A stretch of DNA of 64,000 bases from Cryptomeria japonica (lineage: Eukaryota; Streptophyta; Pinopsida; Cupressales; Cupressaceae), in the NCBI RefSeq assembly GCF_030272615.1, contig NC_081413.1:142137872-142201871 (forward strand), in the 5' to 3' direction. The notes beneath the pieces were generated by a model. It saw only the letters and a list, made by a program, of their open reading frames with translations, was not told the origin of the DNA and made no database searches. Numbering within the stretch: the first letter of the stretch is position 1; each line of letters opens with the position of its first letter. Positions 34,314 to 45,649 of the stretch are shown piece after piece. The position numbers and the translations under genes were made by a program.

Positions 34314-37300
34314 TTAGTTCACCTCCTGAAGGGGCAGAACCCCTAATTCACCTCTTAAATACATAAATGTAGTCTTTGGGAGAGGCTTGGTGAATATGTC
34401 TGCTAACTGCTCCTTACTAGAAACATGCTCTAGTGCAATCTCTTTGTTCTGAACCTTTTCCCTGAAGAAATGATATTTAAGCTCAAAGTGCTTGGTTCTA
34501 GAATGCAAAACCGGATTCTTTGAATTATTGATAGCACTTGTGTTATCACAAAATATGCTTACCGGTTCAGATACAGGAACTTTGAAGCCATTTAATACAT
34601 GCTTCATCCAGATTGTCTGAGTTCAGTTCATGAAAGTTGCAACATACTCCGCTTCCGCTGTAGATTGGGAGATACAGCTCTACTTCTTACTCATCCATGA
34701 GACCAGTCTACCACCGAGAAAGAATGCACCACTAGTTGTGCTCTTTCGATCATCCACATTACCTGCCCAATCAGCATCTGTAAATACTTTCAGGTTGAAA
34801 TCATTGCTATATGGGTACCACAATCCATAGTCAACTGTTCCCTTTAGATACCTAAAAATCTGCTTGATTGCAACCAAGTGGGATTCTCTTGGACTTTTCT
34901 GGAACCTTGCAATAATGCCAACTGCATGTGCAATATCCAGTCTGCTGTGCATTACATAATGCAACTTACCAATCATGGATCGGTATTCCTTCTCATCAAC
35001 CAATGCTGAGTCATCTTCTTTGGATAGTTTACAACCGATCACCATCGGTGTACCAACTGGTTTCCTATCCTCCATGCCAAAAGTCTTCAACACCTCTTTG
35101 ACATACTTGGACTGAGTGATAAAGATTCCATCTTTCATCTACTGAATCTGCAGTCCAAAGAAGAACTTAATCTCCCCTATGAGTGACATCTCAAACTCCT
35201 TCATCTCATCTGCAAACTCATGACTCATCTTGTCATCTCCACCAAAGATAATGTCATCAACAAATACCTCATAGATCAGAATCTGATTTGTTTCAGTTTT
35301 CAAGTAGATATTACTATCTTCACTTGTTCTCTTAGATCCAATTTTCACAAGATGGGAGTGCAGACGTTCATACCATGCTCTAGGTGCCTGCTTTAGACCA
35401 TATAAGGCTTTGTGTAGCTTACACACCATGTCACTGTCTTCTGATAGGGAAAACCCATCTGGTTGCTCTATATACACCTCCTCTTCAAGTACACCATTTA
35501 GGAATGCATATTTTACATCCATTTGATATACTTTGAATCCTTTAAGGGTAGCATATGCAAGAAGCATACAAACTCCTTCCAATCTGGCTATAGGAGCAAA
35601 AGTTTCTCCATAGTCTTCTCCTTCTTCTTGGGCACATCCTTTACACAACAATCTAGCTTTGTTTCTAATCACCATGCCATCCTCATTTAGCTTGTTTCTA
35701 AAAACCCATTTGGTACCAATGACATTTTTATGCTTCGGTCTAGGTACCAAGGACCATGTACCATTTTTCTCTATCTGGTCAAGTTCTTCTTCCATTTCCT
35801 TGATCCAATCTTCATCTTTATGTGCCTCTTTGAATGACTTAGGTTCAAATTCAGAGATCAAACATGAGCTCTTTCTGACTCTTCTTCTTGTAAGGATCCC
35901 AACATCCTTATGTCCTATGATCTGCTTAGGATCATGATTCAGCTTGACATACCGAGGAATGGTCTTTACAGATTCCTCTTGCTTTTCTTCTTCATCCTCA
36001 TCTCCATCACTATCAACATCTACATCTGCCAGTGTAGGAACACTATTACTGGTACTTGGTTGACTGACAACTAGTTCCTAGAAGGTTACAACTGGTTCAT
36101 TTACTGCTTGCTCACTGTCAGTTTCCTCAGTTTTCTCAGAGGTTTCATCAACTCTTACATTGACACTTTCCATAATTCTCCGAGTCCTGTTATTAAAACA
36201 CTTGAGAGCTTTGCTCTTGGTAGAATATCCTAAGAATATTCCCTCATCACATTTTGCATCAAATTTACTCTGGTGTTCACTCCTCTTGATGTAACATTTG
36301 CTACCAAACACTCTAAAGTAACTAACAATAGGTGTCTTACCGGTCCAATACTCAAAAGGCATTTTATCCTTACCTTTCTTGATGAGTACCCGATTCATTG
36401 TATAGATTGCAGTGCTCACCGCTTCTCTCCAAAAGGTGTGAGCTACTTTTCCTTGAATCAACATGATTCTAGCTGCTTCAACCATAGTTCTATTATTCCT
36501 CTCTGCTAGCCCATTCTGCTATGGAGTCTGGGGAGCAGATAGTTGCCTCTTGATGCCATGTTCTTCATAGTACTTGTTGAATTCACCGGAAGTGAATTAC
36601 CCTCCTTGATCAGTTCTCAGGCACTTGATCCTTTTGCCACTTTCCTTCTCCACTAATGCTATGAAGGCTTTGAACTTCCCAAAAGCTTCAGACTTATCTT
36701 TCAAGAATGTCACCCACATCATTCTTGAGCAGTCATCAGTGAGAATCATGAAGTACCTATCACCCTGCACACTTCTAGTTTTCATAGGACCACACAAGTC
36801 AGTATGCACAAGGTCAAGCAAATTGTCAGCAGTGAAAGGTTTACCTTTAAAGGTTGAGGAAGACATTTTCCCCAATTGACACTCTCTACACAAGGTATTA
36901 TTCAGTTTGCTTAGCACTGACAACCCTCTAAATGCCTTGATCTTACTAGCCCTCAAAATGTTGTCAAAGTTTACATGACAGAGTCTCCTATGCCATATCC
37001 AGCTATCATCAAATTTAGCCATAGGACATGTACTTATATTTGCATTCAGCTGAAATAAGTTACCTTTGGTCTGCATGCTGGTGGCCACCAGTTCACCATT
37101 CTTTCCTTTGATTCTGCACACTCCATTCCTGAATTTAAGAGTGAGACCACTGTCATTCAGTTGGGCAACACTCAGAAGGTTGTGTCTAAGACCATCAACC
37201 CAATATACATTGTTAGCACTACTCTTTCCATTTAGAGAGATGGACCCTCTGCCTTTGACCATGCATGGTGCATCATTTCCAAAGCGAACCACGCCACCAT

Positions 37301-38408
37301 CATATTCTTTGAAGGAAAGAAACTTCCTCCGGTCACCAGTCATATGGTGAGAATAGACACTATCAATGATCCACTCATTAGAATTATCAAACCGGGAGAC
37401 AAGAGCCTTCTTGTCTGACAAATCTTCCTTGACAACAACAAACACAATGTCTCCATTTTCTTCATCCTCTGATTCCTCATCTGTGACACCTTCATCAACT
37501 GCCACAAAATAGTTTCTTTGGTTTCCTCCTTTGAATTTCTTGAATCTTTCCGGTTTGTCCTTGTTATCACCATTAGGATAGTTCACAGCAATGTGTCCTA
37601 TCCGGTTGCAAGAAAAACATTTCAAGGGAAGCTTAACTCTATATTTACCAGTTCCTTTAGGAATTTTTCTTACAAGAAGAGCTTCGAACTCAATTAGAAA
37701 TTCCTCATCATCTATTACTCTGCCTTGTCTTGTTTCAGCACTGGTGCTTACCTCTTTTCCTTTTCTGGATGCTACAGCAGAGGCTTTAAAAGCTGATTCA
37801 GTCTTTTGAACACTGCCATCAAAACTATTTAGCTCATAAATTGTCAACTTTGCAATGATGGAGTCTAGAGATACCTTGGTCTTATCTATTGATCTCAGCT
37901 CCTAAACAGCAGCAACCCTTATTGCATAGACTGGAAATAGGGATCTCAGGACTTTGCCTACCACAGTGGAATCTTCCATTTTACCACCTACACTCTTGAT
38001 ATCTCCAACAACAATTTTGATTCTTATACCATGCTATTGAATGGTCTCACCTTCAACCATCCGCATATCTTCAAACTTCCGTCTAAGGCTTTCTTCCTTA
38101 GCTTGTTTTACATGCTCATCACCATCATACATATTTTCAAGAGTATCCCATACCTCTTTGGGATTTACCTTATCTTGGACATCAATGAACTCAATGTCAG
38201 ATAAACTACTAATTAGGGCTTCCATTACTTGCAAATTCTCCTGTATTTCTCTCTTTTGATCATCGGTGAGAGAACCAGTAGGGGCAACATAGGCATTCTC
38301 AACATAGCTCTAGTATTGAGCACCCATGCTTCTGATGAATATCTCCATTCTGTCTTTCCATATATTGAAGTTTTCTCTATTAAACTTTGGACCTTCCCTC
38401 TTCATCAT
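34314..38408 (-). pseudogene. CopA gag-pol polyprotein, full length, broken by stop codons only
   Basis: One minus-strand frame of 1365 codons, ATG 38408 to stop 34314, contains every copia domain in order: gag (IWKDRMEIF, 38370; KVNPKEVWDTLENMYDG, 38170), CCHC knuckle with the last Cys changed to Tyr (CFSCNRIGHIAVNY), protease with DSG changed to DSV, GAG-pre-integrase (WHRRLCHVNFD), integrase core (DLVHTDLCGP, LTDDCSR, RTDQGG), reverse transcriptase (TKWVFRNK, QMDVKYAFLNG, YGLKQAPRAWY, FVDDIIFG) and RNase H (FTDADWAG, TKHFELKYHF, DIFTKPLPK). About nine in-frame stops occur, near 38309, 38034, 37903, 36595, 36523, 36076, 35136, 34677 and 34623; most are TAG where Gln or Trp is expected. No frameshift was found. 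Length is normal for copia. Confidence 0.92.
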
Positions 38409-38465
38409 TAGATTGGGATCTTTACCTCAAGCGGTTAAGCTTATAACACAGAGGACTTGGAGGAC

Positions 38466-38479
38466 ACTCTGATACCAAT
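38466..38479 (-). other. CopA primer-binding site
   Basis: On the minus strand it reads ATTGGTATCAGAG immediately after the 5' LTR end (...TTATCA). It matches the initiator-Met tRNA type exactly. Confidence 0.95.
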
Positions 38480-40011
38480 TGATAACTTAATGATGAGCAA
38501 CTAGTACCAAACCAGTACTGACAGGGGGGGTGAATCAGTACAGACAAAAACACAAACTTAAACTGGTTTGATAGCAGATACTTCAAATGACTAGCAAATA
38601 GTGACACCGGTTTGAAATAGAGTGCAACCAGTAAAACCTAAAACAACTAAAACAATCATAAACTAGTTAATCACTTAGCTTTCCTCTTAGCTCAAAACTA
38701 TACTACCATTTCACCCTCATGCATGAATAGGTAATCTATCATCAGATCTTTACAACAACTAGCTCAACATGTTTTATAGACAAGCATAAAACATAGAACC
38801 ATCACATGCTTAACAGGCAATAGCAAAGCATCACACATGACACACTTATTTTTTGTGTGGAAACCCAATTGGGAAAAACCATGGTGGGGATGAATACCCA
38901 CAAGCTGCTTTTTGAACTCTTTAGAAGTCTGCTCTGTTAGGAGCCTTGTCTGGTTAAAGATAGATACAATAGGCTCTGTTAGGAACCGATCCTGTTAAGG
39001 ATCACCTGGTTAAGGGATGGCTACAATACCCAGTTAAGGGTTAAACCCTATTAAAGGTTACCTTGTTAGAGGATTTCAAGAACTCAATAGCTAAGGGATA
39101 TCAATGACTCAGTAGCTTTGAGTTACCCTATTAAAGGATTTTCAACAAGCCGATTAAGGCTACCCTATTAGGGGATTTCCCAACTATTGAGGTGGTTAAA
39201 GATCAACAGGTATATCAATGACCTGATAATAGCACTCAAAGCTAATGCAGATCCGCTTAAGCTCCTTTTCACCTTCTGCACTTACACTCTTTAGATATGA
39301 CTTCTCTCCTTTGGTCTAGCAAGAATCACATATCTCTTCTCTTAGATACCCACACACAACTTTTGCCAACAACCTCTGGAAGAATCACAACATCGACCTT
39401 ATAGGACAACAGACAGGTCAGTAGCATAAACCCTAAACCCCAAACCTGTTAGGTTAAGGAATTCAAATGGTTCCATCCTGACTATTGAGAATACTACATT
39501 AAATGCAACAGTCTTGAGCCAATCTCAAGACATTCTCCATCATTTATTTCCACTGATTTCATGGCGGCTGATAACCCATCACACGTTATCACTGTTTTAC
39601 AGACTTTGCACATTCCCAAGATAGATAGGAACAATCTCCCTCATGCAAGATCCTTCACACACACAAAGCTTACGTGGCAACATAATCTATTATTTATTAC
39701 CATGCTAACTCATCACACAAAGTCACCGGTCGAGCCACACAGGCTTGAAGCACTCCAACCGGAAACCCTGAAGTTGAGACCACCAACCGGTAGTCATACA
39801 CGGCTTCCATGTGCTGGTTCCCATAACCTTATGCCAGTTCATCGTTAAACAAGTACACAACTTCACTTTGGCACAAATACCTGTTCACGGTGAATGTTGA
39901 TTCATAGTGTTACTTGGTTCTTCTTCTCTTCATCATATTGACATCAATGACAACATACAATGTCATTATGTCCTTATACCGGTTCACATACCGGTTCACA
40001 TAATGCCAACA
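38480..40011 (-). mobile_element. CopA 5' LTR, 1532 bases
   Basis: Partner of 32538-34069. The telobox AAACCCTAAA is at 39428-39437 and a TATA word (complement of cttatagg) near 39398-39405, in the same order as the other LTR. The right edge abuts ATTGG. Confidence 0.95.
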
Positions 40012-41382
40012 ATTGGAACTAAATGGGTTTTCAAGAATAAATTGAACAAGGAAGGTCAGGTTGTGAGGAACAAGGCTAGATTGGTTTGCAAAGGTTATTC
40101 ATAGGAAGAAGGAGTTGATTATGGAGAGACTTATGCCCCGGTTGCAAGAACTGAAGAGGTAAGACTTTTTCTTTCTTATGCTGCACACAGGAACTATAAA
40201 GTATATCAAATGGATGTCAAATGTGTATTTCTAAATGGACATCTTGAAGAGGAAATTTACATTGAGCAACTTGATGGATTTTCTTTATCAGAAGACAAGG
40301 ACATGGTTTGCAAACTAAAGAAAGCTTTATATGGGCTAAAACAAGTCCTTAGAGCATGGTATGCTAGATTGGATAAGTATCTTTCAAAGCCTTGTTTTAG
40401 CAAAGTTAATGTTGATAGTAACTTATATTACAAAATTGAGCATGATGACAAATTTATTATTGAAGTCTGTCTGGATGATATCATTTTTGGAATAGAAAAA
40501 GGTCTATGCATGAAATTTGCTGATGATATGAAGAATGAATTTGAAATGTCTATGATTGGTGAGATGAAATTTTTCTTAGGTTTGCAGATTATTCAAACTA
40601 ATAAAGGTATTTTCATTTATCAAACTAAGTATGTGAAGGAGTTACTTAAGATATTTGGACTTGAGAATTTTGAACCTGTTGGTACTCCTAGGATAACTGG
40701 TTGCAAATTGTTGATGAATCTCCTAAAGTGAATCCATGTAGATACAAATCAATTATTGGTGGTTTGTTGTACTTAACTCAGACTAGACTTGATATAATGA
40801 ATGTTGTTTGTATTGCTTCTAGATTTAAGTCAGATCCTAGAGAAACTCATGATATTTCTATCAAGAGGATATTGAGATATTTGGCAGGTATATCAAAATT
40901 TTGGGTTATGGTATCCAAAGAATGATGACCTCAGATTATGTGCCTATACAGAATTTGACTGGACACGAGATGTTGATGACAGGAAGAGCACTACTAGCAG
41001 TGCATTCTTTCTTGGGAAGAAGTTGGTCTTGTGGCTTAGCAAGAAAGAATCAAGCACTTCATTGTTTGTTGTTGAAGCAAAATATGTAGCTGCTACTACC
41101 AACTATACTCAAATTTTATGGATGAAACAAATTTTGAAAGATATAAGGGTGAGTTACAATGACCCTATTTCTATTCACTATGATAATACTGTTGCTATTG
41201 ATATGTCAAAGAATCTGGTATTTCATTCTAAATCAAAACACATTTCTATAAGGTATAATTTCTTGGAGGAAAAGGTTGAAGAAAAGGATGTCAGATTGGT
41301 TTATGTTCCTACTAAGGAAAAAATTGCAAATATTATAACTAAACCATTGCCTAAAGAAACTTTTGAATATCTTAGAAATTAG
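40012..41382 (+). pseudogene. CopB reverse transcriptase and RNase H, resumed after CopA
   Basis: The frame picks up exactly at the CopA target duplication: IGTKWVFKNKLN, then a TAG near 40102, then QMDVKCVFLNGHLEEE, YGLKQVLRAWY, and the catalytic block CLDDIIFG where YVDDIIFG is usual, so two of the first positions are altered. Frame changes near 40715 (after TGCKLL) and 40905 break the connection domain. RNase H is recovered at 40914-41382: EFDW, DDRKSTTSSAFFLG, VEAKYVAAT, KHISIRYNF and ITKPLPKETFEYL, ending in TAG. Reverse transcription and RNA removal would be its roles; it is certainly inactive. Confidence 0.9.
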
Positions 41383-41693
41383 TTGGGGGTTACCAACCCT
41401 CCGAAAGAGACTTAGAGATATAGGGATGCATCAATCTAGTGAGCTTATCATACATACCTTTCTGATTCGGGTTGATGAGATGATGCTACTAACCAGGGGG
41501 AGTAGTCAGTTGTTTGGTTCAATATTTTTGGTTTGGTATCCATCCTTTGTCATTGATGTCAAAGGGAGAGATGGTGTTCATGTGAAAAATAGTCATTATT
41601 TAGAGAAACATTGCATGGGGGAGATTGTTGGCATTTCTTGGCACTTGGATGTTTTTCACATTCAGTGTTGCTATCAATTCCAAAGGGGGAGAT
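41383..41693 (+). mobile_element. CopB 3' untranslated tail with several purine tracts and PPT
   Basis: The terminal PPT AAAGGGGGAGAT is at 41682-41693 against the 3' LTR. Earlier purine tracts occur at 41495 (AGGGGGAG), 41561 (AAAGGGAGAG) and 41616 (GGGGGAGATTGTTGGCATT), the last looking like a displaced PPT plus LTR start. Confidence 0.75.
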
Positions 41694-42894
41694 TGCTGGA
41701 AATATACTATATTTTATTTAATGTTGTCATTGATGTCAACGTTGTATCTCGATTGGACCTATCCTTGATAGTCTTGGTGATCATCTTGGTTTTGTCTATG
41801 ATTCTAATCCGATATGATCAGATCTCTGGAATCGATCTTGGATTCTTATTCTAGATGGTTATATGCTTGCCACATACTGTTGGTTCATGATTTGGTGCTC
41901 GAATTGCTATCACTTTTGTTCCCAATTGGTATTTCCTAGTACAGGTTAGCTTTACCTGTAAGCATTATTTGATAATTTGATCAGATGATTTTGGTTTGAC
42001 TTATGGGAACGGTTTCTATTGTGCTGATGGTGCTTCTTGATTGTGTTCTAGCTATTTGATGGTGTTGCATTGGTTGGTATTCTGTTATGATGGTCCTATT
42101 TGGATCCGGTTAAACTTTTTGTTATTTCACTAAGAGTTTCTACCAGTTGGTGAAGCATGTTGGATTTTGGTCTTAACAGATTTTCCAGCGGATGAAATTG
42201 TTTGGTTACATGAATTAGGTTCATGCTATATAATGGAAATCATAATATTGGTGTGGTCATATTGTGTGATATAATTTTGTAGTTATGGGTTTATGGGTTT
42301 AGGGTTTAGCCGACCTTGTCAATAAGGTTGATGATCTATATTTATAGCTGACTTATTCATGTAATTGGTATCATGGGATGGTTATGTATGCATTATCAAA
42401 GAGTGTTTTACGTGCAAACAAGGTTATATCATTCAGTGAAGGTTTGAGAAGGTTTTTTTACTATAGGGAAGACATATGTGCTTAACTGGAACTGTATCAA
42501 GCATTAGTAGATATTGCTTTCACAGTTCGTTCTTTCTAGATTGTAGTACAGTGTTTATGTAAGTCAGTGAGGCTTCTTTTTGTGATGAGCAGTAATCTCT
42601 AGGTGATTTCCCTAATTGCAAGTGCAATTGCCATTGTAATTATTTCACATACTGCTATAGAAGTATTATCTAATTGTGGGTAGGGTTTCCCATCATCGTT
42701 TTTCCCTTTACCAAGTTTTCTACATCAAAAATATTGGTGTTCTGTGTACTATCCTTTCATGTTCTATCTTTCATTGTGTTGGTTTCTTTGTGCTCCTATT
42801 CAAAGGTTTTGATATGCAATAGCTCTAAATTTTTAGAGTAAACTGATTCAACCCCCCCTCCTCAGTTTACTCTTGATATCAGATTTGTCTAATA
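41694..42894 (+). mobile_element. CopB 3' LTR
   Basis: It starts TGCTGGAAATAT and ends TTTGTCTAATA, a decayed form of TCTAACA. Telobox at 42298-42307 and TATA at 42337-42346. It is followed by GAGAC (target duplication) and directly by the CopC RNase H end in the opposite orientation. Many substitutions relative to the 5' LTR show that CopB is clearly older than CopA. Confidence 0.88.
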
Positions 42895-42899
42895 GAGAC

Positions 42900-44290
42900 A
42901 ACACCCAATTTTTGTCTCAAGTACTCAAAACTATCCTTGGGTAGTGGCTTAGGAAAGATAGATCAACTATTTGTTTACCAGTACAAACATATTCAACTTT
43001 CACTTCTTTCTCTGTAACCTTTTCCCTAAGAAAATGATATTTGATTGCAATGTGCTTTGCCCTAGAATGCATGACAAGGTTCTTTGATATATTGATTGTA
43101 CTTGAGTTGTCACATATGATGGGAATATGATCCAAAAAATCTACCTGAATGTCTTTGAGAGTTTGCTTCATCCACAAAATTTGAGAACAACATGTGGTAG
43201 CTGCAATATATTTAGCTTTAGCAGTTGATAGTGAAATGGACCCTTTCTTTTTGTTGTGCCATGACACCAATCTATTTCCAAGTAAGAAAGCTCCACCACT
43301 GATTCTCTTCCTATCATCTACACATCCTACTCAATCAACATCAATATATGCTTGTAGAATGAAATCTCCTTTCTTTGGATACCATAAGCCATAAGTATGT
43401 GTTCCCTGCAAATACTTGAATATCCTCCTTATAACATTGACATGTGGCTTCTTAGGAGCTACTTGTAATCTTTCAACCATGCACACTGCATGTACAATAT
43501 TAGGCCTTTAAGTTGTGAGATACAATAGGCTGTTAATTATGGATCTATACAAGATCTGACCAACACTAGGTGACTCATCATCTTCGCTCAACATACATCC
43601 TATCACCATGGGAGTACTAACCGGTTTGATCAAAAAATTATTTACATAGGATGTCCTCTTTGCCTCCAAAGATGATGGCATTACATATACTATAGCTATA
43701 ATCATGTAGTTTCCATCCACCTTAATGTACAGGTTGTTGTTAGCATTTACCTTTATGAAACCTTTCTAATGAAGATACTTATCTAACCTCAAATACCATG
43801 CTCTAGGTGTCTGCTTTATACCATATAATGCATTCTTCAATCTTCAAATAAAGTTATCATCTTCATGTAGCCGAAAACCTTCAGGTTTCTCTATATACAC
43901 CTCTTCTTCTAGATTGTCATTCAAGAATGCAGATTTTACATCCATTTGATATACTTTGTATCTTTTATATGTTGATAATGCCAAGAACATCCTTATAGCT
44001 TCAAGTCTTGCAACTGGTGCAAATGTCTCCTCAAAATCTATTCCTTCAACCTGAGCATATCCCTTGCACACAAGTTTTTCTTTGTTCCTTATCACCTTGC
44101 CTTATTCATTTATCTTGCTCCTATAGACCCATTTAATCCTAATGACATTCTTGTCTTCTTGCCTAGGAACCAGTTCCCATGTTTTTTTCTTTTCCATCTA
44201 CTGCAACTCTTCTTCCATTGCCTTGAACCACTCTTCACTCTTGCTGGCTTCATCAAATGTCTTGGGTTCCATCTCTTTCATAATGAAGAA
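42900..44290 (-). pseudogene. CopC reverse transcriptase and RNase H
   Basis: Read on the minus strand: PRQEDKNVI..KWVYRSKI near 44165-44100, then an open stretch 44095-43844 with [26 protein letters not shown] and [25 protein letters not shown], then YGIKQTPRAWYLRLDKYL. The catalytic YVDD region is lost: the text passes from IVYV near 43685 almost at once to KPVSTPMVIG near 43625, a deletion of the catalytic and following segment. RNase H follows (DDRKRISGGAFLLGNRLVSW, AKAKYIAATTCCSQILWMKQ, KHIAIKYHF), with a frame change near 42960 before KPLPKDSFEYLRQKLGVV. The last codons continue across CopB at 28425. Confidence 0.85.
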
Positions 44291-44360
44291 GTTTACTTGC
44301 TTAGAGTTCCTATATGTATATCTTTATCTACTTTTACATGTACACTCTCAATTACTATCT

Positions 44361-45206
44361 TTAGTCTTTTTTGAAACACTTGTAGGCCTTGTTGCGAGTA
44401 AAATACCCCAATAAGCTACCTTCATCACTTCTTGAATCAAAACTTCCTAATCCATCTTCATCTCTTTTGATGGAGCACTTGCTACCAGACACCTTGAAAT
44501 ACTTGAGTAATGGTTCCCTATCATACCATATCTCATAAGGTGTCATTTTGTTGTTTACTCTTAATTGCACTTTATTTAGTGTATATACAACAGTGTGAAC
44601 TGCCTCTTTCCAATAAACATCAAGTAGATTAATTTCATTCAACATTGTAGTTGCCATCTCCTTGACTATTCTATTCTTCCTTTCCACAACACCATTTTGT
44701 TGTGGTGTCCTAAGGGAAGAATATTGTCTTCTGATTCCATGTCTCTCACACTAGTCTTCAAATTCATTTGATGGGAACTCACCTCCATGATCTGATCTCA
44801 AACATTTTAGCTTGTAACCACTCTCCTTCTCAACCATTTTCTTGAAGATCTTGAATCTCTCAAATGCTTGTGATTTGTCTTGCAAGAACGTGACCCATGT
44901 CATCCTTGAGAAGTCATCTATGAGAAGAATGAAGTATCTTTCTCCATTTATGGCTCTTGTTCTTGTAGGTCCACACAAATCTATATGCACAAGATCTAAA
45001 GACCTTGAGGTATAATATTCTTTAGTTTTGAATCTAACAATGGTTTGTTTTCCTTTTTGACACTCATCGCAAAAGGTGCTTTCTGGCTTAATAATTTGAG
45101 GTATGTGTCGTACATACCCTTTCTTTCTTACCCTAACAAGATTATCAAAATTGATGTGGTCTTGTCTTTTATGCCATAACTTTCTCTCATTAACTTGTCT
45201 CATCAT
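44361..45206 (-). pseudogene. CopC integrase
   Basis: GAG-pre-integrase at 45200-45060 (LWHKRQDHINFDNL, then the zinc-site TFCDECQKGKQ). The core domain has DLVHIDLCGPTRT, LIDDFSRMTWVTF and the GGEFPSNEFED block ending at 44751 in a TAG. After a short gap (44750-44688, an SLRTPQQNGV-type region) the frame continues as ERKNRIVKEMATTMLNEI to GYFTRNKAYKCF at 44361. The catalytic Asp, Asp and Glu positions are all present, so lesions are mainly the stop codon and downstream frame changes. It would have inserted CopC cDNA into the genome. Confidence 0.88.
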
Positions 45207-45329
45207 ACATTGAGACTCAAAGCATTCCTTAAGATTATATACATTTCCATTTGTTCTTTTTCCTTCAGTAACAATCTATCCATTTCTTTCTTTTCTGATT
45301 TGACATCCTTTTGAATCAAATGTAAACTT

Positions 45330-45649
45330 CTATCCTTTGTCACACATTTGACTCACACTGAGAAGATTGTGTTTCAGACCTTCCACATAATATACATCAT
45401 GAGCCTTCATTTTTCCATCAATGTTTAGAGTACCTTTTCCTTTTATTTTGATTGATGAGTTGTCTCCAAACCTTGTTGAGCCACCATTCCAATCTTCAAT
45501 CTTAATAAATTTCTTCTTGTCACTAGTCATGTGGTTGGAACAACCACTATCTACTACCCACAAGTTTTTCCTTTCAGCATGTAGAGCAGTTTGAACAATC
45601 AAACTTGACTCAGCCTTATCTTTATCCTTTTATGTCCAAACTTGTTTTA
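45330..45649 (-). pseudogene. CopC protease
   Basis: Minus strand: VWT, stop, KDKDKAESSLIVQTALHAE leads into LWVVDSGCSNHMTSDKKKF, the intact copia aspartic-protease active site (DSG), then HDVYYVEGLKHNLLSVSQMCDKG. This is the only copia protease of the three readable here with an unaltered DSG. The upstream part is cut at 45649 by insertion of the long LTR D; gag continues at 59984. Confidence 0.88.
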
